DNA from: Pseudomonas ekonensis | GTDB lineage: Bacteria > Pseudomonadota > Gammaproteobacteria > Pseudomonadales > Pseudomonadaceae | Reading direction: 5' to 3' | Assembly (NCBI RefSeq): GCF_019145435.1 | Contig: NZ_JAHSTS010000001.1 | Span: 1,564,001 to 1,628,000, forward strand | DNA length: 64,000 bases | In this document: piece by piece, positions 7,923 through 20,318 of the stretch | Layout of the letters: the number at the start of each line of letters is the position of its first letter | Position numbering within the stretch: the first letter of the stretch is position 1 | Made by a program: the position numbers and the translations under genes | Notes under the pieces: model-generated | Seen by the model: the letters and a program-made list of their open reading frames with translations, nothing else | Told to the model about the DNA's origin: nothing | Databases searched by the model: none

Positions 7923-9875
7923 TCACGCCTCTTCCAGCTCGACCAACGCGCTGCCTTCGCCGACCATCTCGCCTTCCTGGCAATACAGCGCCTTGACCAC
8001 GCCGGCGTGGGGCGCACGGATGCTGTGCTCCATCTTCATCGCCTCCAGCACCACCAATTGAGCGCCGGCCTCGACCGCTTGCCCGGCCTCGACCAACACA
8101 CGCACGATGCTGCCGTTCATGGGCGCCGTCAGGCCGCCCTGATGGCTGTGGCTGGCTTCGACCGCGCTGATCGGATCGTAGGTTTCGATGCGGCGCCATT
8201 CGCCGTCCCATTGCAGGTACAGGGCATCCCCCTGGCGGATCGCCCGGTGCTGACGACGCACGCCGTCGCGCTCGATCGACAGCTGTTCGCCGGTCAGCCT
8301 GGCGTCGCCGGCGGCGCCGAGCGTCAGTGCCCGGTCCTGTCCCTCGCAGCTCAAATGCAACGTGATCTCTTGCGCCAAGCCCGCCCGCAGGCCGCTGTGC
8401 AAGGCCCACGGTGAAGCCGGGTCATCCGCCCGTGCCGTGCCCGGCAAGCTTTGCGCGAATGCCTGCGCCGCCGCGTTCCAGAACGCATCGCTCAACGCGC
8501 AAGGCGCCGGCAGCAATTGTTCCTGATAGCGCGGGATGAACCCGGTATCCAGTTCCGCAGCGGCAAAGGCCGGATGCGCGATGATCCGCCGCAGGAAGCC
8601 GATGTTGGTCTTCAGGCCGCCGATGGCGAACTCATCGAGCATGCTCAGCAAGCGCAGGCGCGCCTGTTCCCGGTCCTCCCCCCAGGCGATCAGTTTGCCC
8701 AGCATCGGGTCGTAGAACGGCGAAACCCCGTCACCTTCCGTCACGCCGCTGTCCACCCGCCGACCCGGCCCGGCGGCCGATTCGCGGTACAGCGCCAGGC
8801 GGCCGGTGGCCGGCAGGAAATCGTTGGCAGGGTCTTCCGCGTACAGCCGCACTTCAATGGCGTGGCCGTTCAGCTGCACCTGATCCTGGGTGATCGGCAG
8901 CGCTTCGCCCCGGGCGACGCGGATCTGCCAGGCCACCAGGTCCAGCCCGGTGATGGCCTCGGTGACCGGGTGCTCCACTTGCAGCCGGGTGTTCATTTCC
9001 ATGAAGAAGAATTCGCCGCGGGCATCCAGCAGGAATTCCACCGTGCCTGCGCCGACATAGCCGATGGCCTGGGCCGAACGCACCGCCGCCTCGCCCATGG
9101 CCCGGCGCAGCTCGGGGCTCAGGCCGGGAGCGGGGGCCTCTTCGACGACTTTCTGATGCCGGCGCTGGATCGAGCAGTCGCGCTCGTTCAGGTACAGGCA
9201 GTTGCCGTGACGGTCGGCGAACACCTGGATCTCCACGTGACGCGGCTTGAGCAAGTATTTCTCCACCAGCATCCGCGAGTCGCCGAAGGACGATTGTGCC
9301 TCACGCTGGGCCGAGGCCAGGGCCTCTGCCAGCTGACTGACGTCCTCGACCACTTTCATGCCTTTGCCGCCGCCGCCGGCCGTGGCCTTGAGCAGCACCG
9401 GATAGCCGATGCGTTCGCAGGCTTCGCGGAAAGTGTCCAGATCCTGCGCTTCGCCGTGATAGCCCGGCACCAGCGGCACGCCGGCGGTTTCCATCAAGGC
9501 CTTGGCGGCGGACTTGCTGCCCATGGCATCGATGGCGGAGGCGGGCGGACCCAGGAAGAGCAGGCCGGCGGCTTCGATGGCGCGGGCGAATCCGGCGTTC
9601 TCCGAAAGGAACCCGTAGCCGGGATGGATCGCCTGGGCGCCGCTGGCCTTGGCTGCCGCGATCAGTTTGTCGATCTGCAGGTAGCTGTCGGCCGCCTTGC
9701 TGCCGCCCAGGTCGACGCGGATGTCCGCTTCCCGGCTGTGCCGGGCTTCGCGGTCGGTGGCGCTGTGTACGGCGACGGTGGTCAGGCCCAGGGCCTTGGC
9801 GGTGCGCATCACCCGGCAAGCGATCTCGCCGCGGTTGGCCACCAACAGGGTGGTGAGAACAGGTGCGCTCATCAA
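7923..9875 (-). CDS. liuD: Methylcrotonyl-CoA carboxylase, biotin-containing alpha subunit
   Basis: 650 residues. The biotin carboxylase domain (about 8-450) has LVANRGEIACRVMRTAK and the glycine-rich ATP-grasp loop GGGGKGMKVV; the C-terminal biotinyl domain has EAMKMEHSI with the biotinylated lysine. Together with LiuB it carboxylates 3-methylcrotonyl-CoA to 3-methylglutaconyl-CoA in leucine and isovalerate breakdown. The assignment to methylcrotonyl rather than acetyl or geranyl substrates rests on the order liuA-B-C-D. The start overlaps the end of liuC by 4 bases. Transcription comes from the liuA side. Confidence 0.92.
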   Translation of the reverse strand: MMSAPVLTTLLVANRGEIACRVMRTAKALGLTTVAVHSATDREARHSREADIRVDLGGSKAADSYLQIDKLIAAAKASGAQAIHPGYGFLSENAGFARAIEAAGLLFLGPPASAIDAMGSKSAAKALMETAGVPLVPGYHGEAQDLDTFREACERIGYPVLLKATAGGGGKGMKVVEDVSQLAEALASAQREAQSSFGDSRMLVEKYLLKPRHVEIQVFADRHGNCLYLNERDCSIQRRHQKVVEEAPAPGLSPELRRAMGEAAVRSAQAIGYVGAGTVEFLLDARGEFFFMEMNTRLQVEHPVTEAITGLDLVAWQIRVARGEALPITQDQVQLNGHAIEVRLYAEDPANDFLPATGRLALYRESAAGPGRRVDSGVTEGDGVSPFYDPMLGKLIAWGEDREQARLRLLSMLDEFAIGGLKTNIGFLRRIIAHPAFAAAELDTGFIPRYQEQLLPAPCALSDAFWNAAAQAFAQSLPGTARADDPASPWALHSGLRAGLAQEITLHLSCEGQDRALTLGAAGDARLTGEQLSIERDGVRRQHRAIRQGDALYLQWDGEWRRIETYDPISAVEASHSHQGGLTAPMNGSIVRVLVEAGQAVEAGAQLVVLEAMKMEHSIRAPHAGVVKALYCQEGEMVGEGSALVELEEA

Positions 9876-10687
9876 CGCGGCTCCTTGGTGGTGGTTGCGG
9901 CTTGCCAGCTCGGCGGGCGCTTCTGCAGAAAGGCGCGCAAGCCTTCCTGGCCTTCGGGGCTGACACGGATGCGGGCGATGGCGTTTTCGGTGTAGCGGCG
10001 CAGCGCCGGGGTCAGCGCGCCGTTGCCGACCTCACGCAGCAGCTCCTTGCTGGCGCGCAGGGCGGCCGGGCTGTTGAGCAGCAGGTTGTCGACCCACTGA
10101 TCGACCTTTTGCTCAAGCTCGTCGGCCGGATAGCTCTCGGACAGCAGACCGATCTCCCGGGCCCGCTGGCCGCCGAAGCGTTCGGCGGTCAGGGCGTAGC
10201 GCCGCGCCGCACGCTCGCCGATGGCCTGCACCACGAACGGGCTGATCACCGCCGGCGCCAGGCCGATGCGCACCTCCGACAGGCAGAACTGCGCATCGTC
10301 GGTGCCGATAGCCATGTCGCAGCAACTGATCAGGCCCAGCGCGCCGCCGAACGCCGCGCCTTGCACCACGGCCAGCGTCGGGATCTTCAGCTTGGCGAGG
10401 TTGTACATCAGTTCCGCCAGTTCCCGGGCGTCGTCGAGGTTGGTGTGGTAATCCAGTTCGGCCGACTGCTGCATCCAGGCCAGGTCCGCCCCGGCGCTGA
10501 AATGCTTGCCGCGGCCGCGCACCAGCAGAAAACGCAGGCTGGCGTCGCTGGCGATCTTGTCGAGGGCCAGGATCAGCTCGCGGATCATCTCGGCGTTGAA
10601 CGCGTTGTTCTTCTCTTCGCGGCTGAGCCACAGGGTCGCGAAACCCCGTGGGTCGCTCTGCAGTTCGAGGGTGTTGAAGTCGCTCAT
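9872..10687 (-). CDS. liuC: Methylglutaconyl-CoA hydratase (crotonase family)
   Basis: 271 residues from the ATG at 10687, chosen over the ATG at 10720 because GGAG stands 9 bases before it and the protein then begins MSDFNTLELQ. Crotonase features: GRGKHFSAGADLAWMQ forms the first oxyanion-hole segment and VQGAAFGGALGLISCCDMAI the second with catalytic loop. It hydrates 3-methylglutaconyl-CoA to HMG-CoA, the step between LiuBD and LiuE. The 118-base gap to liuB holds a REP-like hairpin, while its stop overlaps the liuD start. Confidence 0.9.
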   Translation of the reverse strand: MSDFNTLELQSDPRGFATLWLSREEKNNAFNAEMIRELILALDKIASDASLRFLLVRGRGKHFSAGADLAWMQQSAELDYHTNLDDARELAELMYNLAKLKIPTLAVVQGAAFGGALGLISCCDMAIGTDDAQFCLSEVRIGLAPAVISPFVVQAIGERAARRYALTAERFGGQRAREIGLLSESYPADELEQKVDQWVDNLLLNSPAALRASKELLREVGNGALTPALRRYTENAIARIRVSPEGQEGLRAFLQKRPPSWQAATTTKEPR

Positions 10688-10771
10688 GTCGTTCGTCTCC
10701 ACAGTCTTTGCGAGGCGCACTGGCTTGCGAAAGCGGGGTGTCAGTCACATCGACATCAGGATGTGCGGCCG

Positions 10772-10796
10772 TCTTCGCGGGCAAGCCCGCTCCCAC
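10772..10796. repeat. REP-like hairpin between liuB and liuC
   Basis: The core CGCGGGCAAGCCCGCTCCCACA matches the dispersed hairpin found at several other sites in this window (17333, 29021, 29095). It lies inside the liu operon. Confidence 0.8.
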
Positions 10797-10805
10797 AAAA
10801 AAACA

Positions 10806-12410
<1,605 letters not shown>

Positions 12411-12423
12411 CGGCTACTCCGTA

Positions 12424-12505
12424 GCAGCTTCAAGTTTCAAGCTACAAGCTACAAGTTGAAGCAAGGGCACGTTTTTCCTGCCGCTTGAAGCTTGCAGCTT
12501 GCCAC
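12424..12505. repeat. Short CAAGCT-type repeats between liuA and liuB
   Basis: The stretch holds repeated units such as AGCTTCAAG, CAAGCTACAAGCTACAAG and, inverted, CTTGAAGCTTGCAGCTTG. It can fold into a long imperfect hairpin and fills nearly the whole gap between two operon genes. Confidence 0.7.
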
Positions 12506-12514
12506 TGGCGACAT

Positions 12515-13678
12515 TCATTTCGTCTCGTTGAACAGTTCGCGACCGATCAGCATGCGGCGGATCTCACTGGTGCCGGCGCCGATTTCGTACAGCTTGGCGT
12601 CACGCAGCAGACGGCCCGCCGGGAATTCGTTGATGTAGCCGTTGCCGCCCAGGATCTGGATCGCGTCCAGGGCCATCTGCGTGGCGCGTTCGGCGGTGTA
12701 GAGGATCACCCCGGCGGCGTCCTTGCGGGCGGTCTCGTTGCGCTCGCAGGCCTGGGCCACGGCGTAGAGGTAGGCGCGGCTGGCGTTGAGCTGGGTGTAC
12801 ATGTCGGCGACCTTGCCCTGGATCAGCTGGAACTCGCCGATGCTCTGGCCGAACTGCTTGCGGTCGTGGATGTACGGCACGATCAGGTCCATGCACGCTT
12901 GCATGATCCCGGTCGGGCCGCCGGAGAGCACGACGCGCTCGTAGTCGAGGCCGCTCATCAGCACCTTCACGCCGCCGTTGAGCACGCCGAGGATGTTCTC
13001 TTCCGGCACTTCGACGTCATCGAAGAACAGCTCGCAGGTGTTGGAGCCGCGCATGCCGAGCTTGTCGAACTTGTTGCTGCGGCTGAAGCCTTTCCAGTCG
13101 CGCTCGACGATGAAGGCGGTGATGCCGTGAGGGCCCTTTTCCAGGTCGGTCTTGGCGTAGATCACGTAGGTGTTGGCGTCGGGGCCGTTGGTGATCCAGG
13201 TCTTGCTGCCGTTGAGGACGAAGCGGTCGCCGCGCTTGTCGGCGCGCAATTTCATCGAGACCACATCGGAGCCGGCGTTCGGTTCGCTCATGGCCAGGGC
13301 GCCGACGTGTTCGCCGCTGATCAGCTTGGGCAGGTATTTGCTTTTCTGTTCGTGGTTGCCGTTGCGGTTGATCTGGTTGACGCAGAGGTTGGAGTGGGCG
13401 CCGTAGGACAGCGCGACGGAGGCCGAGCCGCGGCTGATCTCTTCCATGGCCACCACGTGCGCCAGGTAACCCAGGCCGGCGCCGCCGTACTCTTCCGGCA
13501 CGGTGATGCCGAGCAGGCCCATGTCGCCGAACTTGCGCCACATGTCGGCGGGGAACAGGTTGTCGCTGTCGATCTGGGCGGCACGCGGGGCGAGCTGGTC
13601 AGCGACGAAGGACTGAACCTGATCGCGCAGCATGTCGATGGTTTCACCGAGGGCAAAGTTCAGGGTTGGGTAGCTCAT
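12515..13678 (-). CDS. liuA: Isovaleryl-CoA dehydrogenase
   Basis: 387 residues, a full-length acyl-CoA dehydrogenase with [32 protein letters not shown], and the C-terminal [37 protein letters not shown] glutamate at about 247 in [12 protein letters not shown] stands where isovaleryl-CoA dehydrogenases keep their catalytic base, unlike most relatives, which supports the substrate call. It makes 3-methylcrotonyl-CoA with FAD, passing electrons to ETF. First gene of the leftward liu operon; LiuR-type palindromes lie 56 and about 100 bases upstream. Confidence 0.95.
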   Translation of the reverse strand: MSYPTLNFALGETIDMLRDQVQSFVADQLAPRAAQIDSDNLFPADMWRKFGDMGLLGITVPEEYGGAGLGYLAHVVAMEEISRGSASVALSYGAHSNLCVNQINRNGNHEQKSKYLPKLISGEHVGALAMSEPNAGSDVVSMKLRADKRGDRFVLNGSKTWITNGPDANTYVIYAKTDLEKGPHGITAFIVERDWKGFSRSNKFDKLGMRGSNTCELFFDDVEVPEENILGVLNGGVKVLMSGLDYERVVLSGGPTGIMQACMDLIVPYIHDRKQFGQSIGEFQLIQGKVADMYTQLNASRAYLYAVAQACERNETARKDAAGVILYTAERATQMALDAIQILGGNGYINEFPAGRLLRDAKLYEIGAGTSEIRRMLIGRELFNETK

Positions 13679-13733
13679 GGGTCACCTTTTGGCTTTTTTG
13701 TCGGGTGGGGAGAGCGGCGGTTCGGCTCTCACC

Positions 13734-13748
13734 TTTACGTTAACGTAA
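13734..13748. promoter_or_regulatory. LiuR-type operator 1 (liuA side)
   Basis: TTTACGTTAACGTAA, nearly a perfect palindrome, 56 bases before the liuA start. It resembles the site before liuR (17820-17835). MerR-family activators bind such palindromes in the promoter spacer. Confidence 0.75.
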
Positions 13749-13776
13749 GCCTGTGACGAATGGCTGTCAATCACCC

Positions 13777-13793
13777 TTTACGTTAACGTCAAC
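13777..13793. promoter_or_regulatory. LiuR-type operator 2 (acyl-CoA synthetase side)
   Basis: TTTACGTTAACGTCAAC, the second copy of the palindrome, 43 bases after the first. It may serve the divergent synthetase gene or help at liuA. Confidence 0.7.
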
Positions 13794-13844
13794 TTGAGCG
13801 AGAGTAGGGCCAGTTCTGAAAGACCGGCGTCGCTCTTGGTGGTG

Positions 13845-13980
13845 AGGGAGCTTGCTCCCGCTCGAGCGCGAAGCGGTCGCAAAATCGCAGGCTGCGGTGC
13901 GTCTGGCATCGCCGGCCTGCCGGTTTCACGACTGCTGCGCGAGCCTCTCGTCACCAGCGCCACGCTCCTACAAAAAAGAC
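13845..13980. repeat. Dispersed intergenic repeat (REP-associated)
   Basis: The sequence contains the hairpin GAGGGAGCTTGCTCCCGCTC, then a GC-rich stretch of the kind often found between Pseudomonas genes. A related stretch in the other orientation lies at 32415-32530. No gene is seen in it. Confidence 0.5.
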
Positions 13981-13993
13981 AATAGGGGTCGTC

Positions 13994-15691
<1,698 letters not shown>

Positions 15692-15694
15692 CGT

Positions 15695-15752
15695 CATCGC
15701 CAGCAGATGGGCTCCCACAGGCTTTGCTTCGCGCATCGCCGTGTGGGGGCGC
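15695..15752. repeat. REP-like repeat after the synthetase gene
   Basis: CATCGCCAGCAGATGGGCTC and GCGCATCGCCGTGTGGG form a degenerate inverted pair of the dispersed hairpin type. Confidence 0.5.
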
Positions 15753-15795
15753 GAGGATCGGTCGTCGGGGGTGTTTTCAGGGTCGCAGACAGCAC

Positions 15796-15819
15796 AAAGG
15801 GGAGCCGAAGCTCCCCTTT
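15796..15819. terminator. Hairpin terminator shared by synthetase and CrcY-type RNA
   Basis: Stem AAAGGGGAGC / GCTCCCCTTT with loop CGAA. On the plus strand it is followed by AATTTT, on the minus strand by a short T run, so it can end both transcripts. Confidence 0.85.
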
Positions 15820-16168
15820 AATTTTGTCGTCGCGTGCTCTTTTTTATTATTGAGGGGCGGCCTGTTGTTGTTTTTGGTGACCGTGGCCCTGTGCTGCGTT
15901 TTTTGGCGATCCCCATCCGGGATCAAGAGCAAACGTATTTTTTTGAGCGCTGATCCGCTTTCTCGCCAAGCGATCCAACCGATACGGGAGCTACCTGAAG
16001 GTAGTTTTATTGTTCTCTGCCCGGTTGCGGGTCACTCCGAAGAGCACCCTGAAAAGCACACCTTCTCCAAAAAAATCTGTTAGCTGCGTCTCTGCCGTGT
16101 TGTTTTTGTTATGTCAGAGTCGTTTCGTCTTGTTTTTATTGGTTTGCCACTTTTTTATTCTTGTTATG
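15796..16168 (-). ncRNA. crcY: CrcY-type small RNA (Hfq/Crc decoy)
   Basis: About 370 bases without a coding gene, AT-richer than the flanks. Read leftward it starts behind a sigma-54 promoter and carries six clusters of the A-rich Hfq/Crc motif AANAANAA: AACAAGAA (16165-16158), AAAAACAA (16137-16130 and again 16107-16100), AACAATAA (16014-16007), AACAACAA (15872-15865), and AATAATAA (15851-15844). It ends at the 15796 hairpin. Size, promoter class, repeated motifs and the place beside the HMG-CoA lyase gene all fit CrcY, which in P. putida lies beside mvaB. By family knowledge CrcZ/CrcY RNAs are made under CbrB control on poor carbon sources and titrate Hfq-Crc, lifting catabolite repression. 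Confidence 0.88.
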
Positions 16169-16177
16169 CCAGAGAGA

Positions 16178-16195
16178 TAGCAGTTGCCGTGCCAA
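16178..16195 (-). promoter_or_regulatory. Sigma-54 promoter of the CrcY-type RNA
   Basis: On the minus strand TTGGCACGGCAACTGCT (16195-16179), with GG and GC 12 bases apart as the -24/-12 elements require. The expected start is near 16168. Confidence 0.85.
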
Positions 16196-16328
16196 CTTTT
16201 AAAAATCCTTTAAATTCAACGATTTATGTTTTTTGAAGGATTTTTCCCTCAGATAAAACCAGACAATTTGTTTCCGTGTTACTCGTTCGTGCCCGCATTC
16301 CGGGCCGCAGCGGTAACACCCTGCCCCC

Positions 16329-17228
16329 TCACTGTGCGCTGCGGGCCTTGGCCACGCGCGAACCGGTCGGGCGGCCCAGCACGGTACTGATCTGCAGGCC
16401 CGCGGCAATCAAGGCGTCCAGGTCGATACCGGTCTCGATGCCCAGGCCGTTGAGCAGGTACACCACGTCTTCGGTGGCGACGTTACCGCTGGCGCCCTTG
16501 GCGTACGGGCAGCCGCCGAGGCCGGCGATGGAACTGTCGAACACGTTGATGCCCTCGAGCAGGCTGGCGTAGATGTTGGCCATGGCCTGGCCGTAGGTGT
16601 CGTGGAAGTGGCCGGCGAGCTTCTCCCGCGGCACCTGGGCCGACACCACCTCGAACAGCCTGCGGGTCGCGCCCGCCGTGCCGGTGCCGATGGTGTCGCC
16701 GAGGGAGACTTCATAGCAGCCCATCGCGTACAGCTCACGGGCGACCGCCGCGACCTGCTCGGGCGCCACCGCACCTTCATACGGGCAACCCAGCACGCAG
16801 GACACGTAACCGCGCACGGTCACGCCATGCTGCTTCGCCGCTTCCATCACCGGTGCGAACCGCGCCAGGCTTTCGCTGATCGAGCAGTTGATGTTGCGCT
16901 GGGAGAAGGCTTCGGACGCAGCGGCGAACACCGCGACTTCCTTGACCCCGGCCGCCACCGCGTCCTCGAAGCCGCGCAGGTTCGGCGCCAGCGCGCCGTA
17001 GGTCACGCCCGGCATGCGCCGGATCTGGGCGAACACCTCGGCGGAGCCGGCCATCTGCGGCACCCACTTGGGCGACACGAAACTGCCGACTTCTATATAG
17101 CCAAGGCCGGCGGCGCTGAGCGCGTCGACCAGTTGCACCTTGTCGGCGACGCTGATGGGCCGGGCTTCGTTCTGCAGGCCATCGCGCGGGCCGACTTCGA
17201 TCAGGCGTACTTGGGAGGGGAGGGACAT
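16329..17228 (-). CDS. liuE: Hydroxymethylglutaryl-CoA lyase
   Basis: 299 residues, full length. Seen: EVGPRDGLQNEARPI with the metal and catalytic residues near the N-terminus, VSCVLGCPYEG, HFHDTYGQAMAN with the metal-binding histidines, and the signature SIAGLGGCPYAKGASGN with the active-site cysteine. It splits HMG-CoA into acetyl-CoA and acetoacetate, the last liu step. It stands apart from liuA-D, behind liuR on the same strand, with a REP pair in the 144-base gap. The CrcY-type RNA starts about 160 bases after its stop. Confidence 0.94.
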   Translation of the reverse strand: MSLPSQVRLIEVGPRDGLQNEARPISVADKVQLVDALSAAGLGYIEVGSFVSPKWVPQMAGSAEVFAQIRRMPGVTYGALAPNLRGFEDAVAAGVKEVAVFAAASEAFSQRNINCSISESLARFAPVMEAAKQHGVTVRGYVSCVLGCPYEGAVAPEQVAAVARELYAMGCYEVSLGDTIGTGTAGATRRLFEVVSAQVPREKLAGHFHDTYGQAMANIYASLLEGINVFDSSIAGLGGCPYAKGASGNVATEDVVYLLNGLGIETGIDLDALIAAGLQISTVLGRPTGSRVAKARSAQ

Positions 17229-17262
17229 GGCGTTGACCTGCTCTTTTGAATTCCTGGAGAAC

Positions 17263-17355
17263 CCTGTGGGAGCGAGCTTGCTCGCGATTGCGGTGGTGCA
17301 GCCAGCATCAATTTTGAATGTCAGACCGCATTCGCGGGCAAGCCCGCTCCCACAG
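17263..17355. repeat. Inverted pair of REP hairpins between liuR and liuE
   Basis: CCTGTGGGAGCGAGCTTGCTCGCG at the left and CGCGGGCAAGCCCGCTCCCACAGG at the right are inverted copies about 45 bases apart. Confidence 0.85.
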
Positions 17356-17372
17356 GAGATGAATTGTGGCTG

Positions 17373-17774
17373 TTACTGCACGACTTGCTGACTCTTGAGC
17401 GTCTGCTCCAGCGCCTGCACGCAGCGTTCCTCGGCGGTGTCGAGCTCCAGCTTCATCTGTTCGATGTCCAGCAGTTGCTGCTCGAGCTGTGCGCGGCGTT
17501 CGCTGATCTTCGCCAGCATGCTGTTGAGCTGTTTGGTGTTACCGCTGGACGGGTCGTAGAGCTCGATCAGTTCGCGGCATTCGGCCAGGGAGAAACCGAT
17601 GCGCTTGCCGCGCAGGATCAGCTTCAGGCTGACCTTGTCGCGCGGCGAGTAGATGCGTTCCTGGCCTCGGCGCTCGGGGCTGAGCAGGCCTTGCTCTTCA
17701 TAGAAGCGGATCGCCCGGGTGGTGATGTCCAGCTCGCGGGCGAGGTCGGAGATGCTGTAGGTCTGGCTGCTCAT
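17373..17774 (-). CDS. liuR: MerR-family regulator of the liu genes
   Basis: 133 residues. The winged helix is at the N-terminus (YSISDLARELDITTRAIRFYEEQGLLSPERRGQERIYSPRD), then a long coiled-coil with KISERRAQLEQQLLDIEQMKLELDTAEERCVQAL. It lacks the metal-binding cysteine pattern of MerR or CueR, as expected for LiuR, which responds to a CoA intermediate. A palindrome at 17820-17835 lies in its own promoter region and matches the two sites at 13734 and 13777, so self-control and control of liuA are likely. Confidence 0.9.
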   Translation of the reverse strand: MSSQTYSISDLARELDITTRAIRFYEEQGLLSPERRGQERIYSPRDKVSLKLILRGKRIGFSLAECRELIELYDPSSGNTKQLNSMLAKISERRAQLEQQLLDIEQMKLELDTAEERCVQALEQTLKSQQVVQ

Positions 17775-17819
17775 GGAAGCGCTCGGAAAAGGGGTACTTG
17801 GCGCTAAGCTACTGGCAGG

Positions 17820-17835
17820 TTGACGTTTACGTCAA
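17820..17835. promoter_or_regulatory. LiuR-type operator before liuR
   Basis: TTGACGTTTACGTCAA, palindromic except for the two central bases, 46 bases before the liuR start. Confidence 0.75.
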
Positions 17836-17861
17836 GGGGCGGCCTGTTCGGAGTCTTTATT

Positions 17862-17940
17862 GGCGTCATCGCCAGCAGGCCGGCTCCCACAGGGGGCTGT
17901 GTTGCGCACATGGCTGTGGGGGCCAGCGAACGATGACGCG
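17862..17940. repeat. REP-like inverted repeat
   Basis: GCGTCATCGCCAGCAGGCCG at the left and CGATGACGC at the right close a hairpin with GGCTCCCACAG and CTGTGGGGGCC inside. It lies between liuR and the LysR gene. Confidence 0.65.
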
Positions 17941-17950
17941 CAGAAAATCC

Positions 17951-18880
17951 CTACACGCTGTCCAGCTTCTTCTCCTGTGCCGTCACCTGTTGGCACAGCT
18001 CGATCATCTGTTCGCGCATCCAGCGGTTGGCCGGATCCTGGTCGGTGCTTTCGTGCCAGTACAGGTGGGTCTCCACCGGCGGCACATCGTTGACCGGCAG
18101 GTTGAACGTCAGCAGGTCATGGCGGCGGGCGAAGCGCTCCGGGACGGTCATGACCATGTCGGTCTGCTGCAAGACCTGGGACGCCATCAGGTAATGCTGG
18201 GAACGCAGGGCGATTTTGCGCTGGATGCCCATCTTGCCCAGCGCCAGGTCCACATAGCCCAGCCCGTTGCGGCGGCTGGAGATGTGGATGTGGGTCAGCC
18301 CCAGGTAGTCGTCGAGGGTGACCTTTTCCTTGCCCGCCAGGGGATGGCCCTTGCGCATGGCACACACGTAGCGGTCTTCCATCAGCTTGACGTGGCGCAC
18401 CTGCGGGTCGGTGTTGAGCGGGGCGTCCACGGCGAAGTCCAGGCGTCCGGCCGCCAGTTCCTTGGTGGTTTCCCGGCGCTTGGACAAGAAGCTCTCGATG
18501 ACCACCGTCGGCGCCAGGCGCCGCAGGCGCTGGAACAGCGGCGGCAGGATCACCGCTTCCGTGAGGTCGGTCATGCTGATGCGGTAGGTCTTGACGGCCT
18601 GGGCCGGGTTGAAGATCCGGCTTTCCTGCACCGACACCCGCAGCAGCGAGAGCGCGTTGCGCACCGGGCCGATGATGTTCTGTGCCATGGGCGTGGGCAC
18701 CATGCCCTGGGCGGTGCGCACGAAGAGCGGGTCGTTGAAGGTCTCGCGCAGGCGGGCCAGGGCGTTGGACACCGCCGGCTGAGTGATGCCGACGATCTGC
18801 CCGGCGCGGGTCAGGTTCGCTTCGGTGTAGATCGCGTCGAAGACGATGAAAAGGTTGAGGTCGACCTTGCTCAGATTCAT
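17951..18880 (-). CDS. LysR-family transcriptional regulator
   Basis: 309 residues. The helix-turn-helix is at about 18-60 (ANLTRAGQIVGITQPAVSNALARLRETFNDPLFVRT), followed by a substrate-binding domain to about 300. The phrase DLNLFIVFDAIYTEANLTRAG places it near the NodD/LinR-like branch. It is transcribed away from an acyl-CoA dehydrogenase gene with a 159-base gap containing AT-rich partial palindromes (ATATATCGGTGATGAATG), the usual layout for a LysR protein controlling its neighbour. The inducer is unknown. Confidence 0.88.
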   Translation of the reverse strand: MNLSKVDLNLFIVFDAIYTEANLTRAGQIVGITQPAVSNALARLRETFNDPLFVRTAQGMVPTPMAQNIIGPVRNALSLLRVSVQESRIFNPAQAVKTYRISMTDLTEAVILPPLFQRLRRLAPTVVIESFLSKRRETTKELAAGRLDFAVDAPLNTDPQVRHVKLMEDRYVCAMRKGHPLAGKEKVTLDDYLGLTHIHISSRRNGLGYVDLALGKMGIQRKIALRSQHYLMASQVLQQTDMVMTVPERFARRHDLLTFNLPVNDVPPVETHLYWHESTDQDPANRWMREQMIELCQQVTAQEKKLDSV

Positions 18881-19039
18881 TGCGCGGCTTCTCTTGTTAT
18901 GTAGATGGCCCGGAAAATCAACCGATCATATATCGGTGATGAATGTTTATACATGCCGAGAATAGGCTAGGTAAATTATCAGCGCTGTTCTAGCATCGAT
19001 TGCATGATCTGAACAACCTCTCACCAAAAGGTAGTGCCC

Positions 19040-20269
<1,230 letters not shown>

Positions 20270-20287
20270 GCCCGCGCTTTATTGTTG

Positions 20288-20313
20288 TGGCGAGGGAGCT
20301 TGCTCCCTCGCCC
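20288..20313. terminator. REP-like hairpin after the acyl-CoA dehydrogenase gene
   Basis: GCGAGGGAGCTTGCTCCCTCGC is a near-perfect 10-base stem without a T run. It may slow or end transcription between the convergent genes. Confidence 0.45.
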
Positions 20314-20318
20314 GACGT

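Noticed and set aside
8451..9995. Long plus-strand open frame of about 514 codons opposite liuD
   Set aside because: It is the complement of a clear biotin carboxylase gene, rich in Gly, Gln and Ala as GC-rich antisense frames are, and has no family signature.
16329..16572. Small plus-strand frame over the end of liuE
   Set aside because: Shadow of the HMG-CoA lyase gene.
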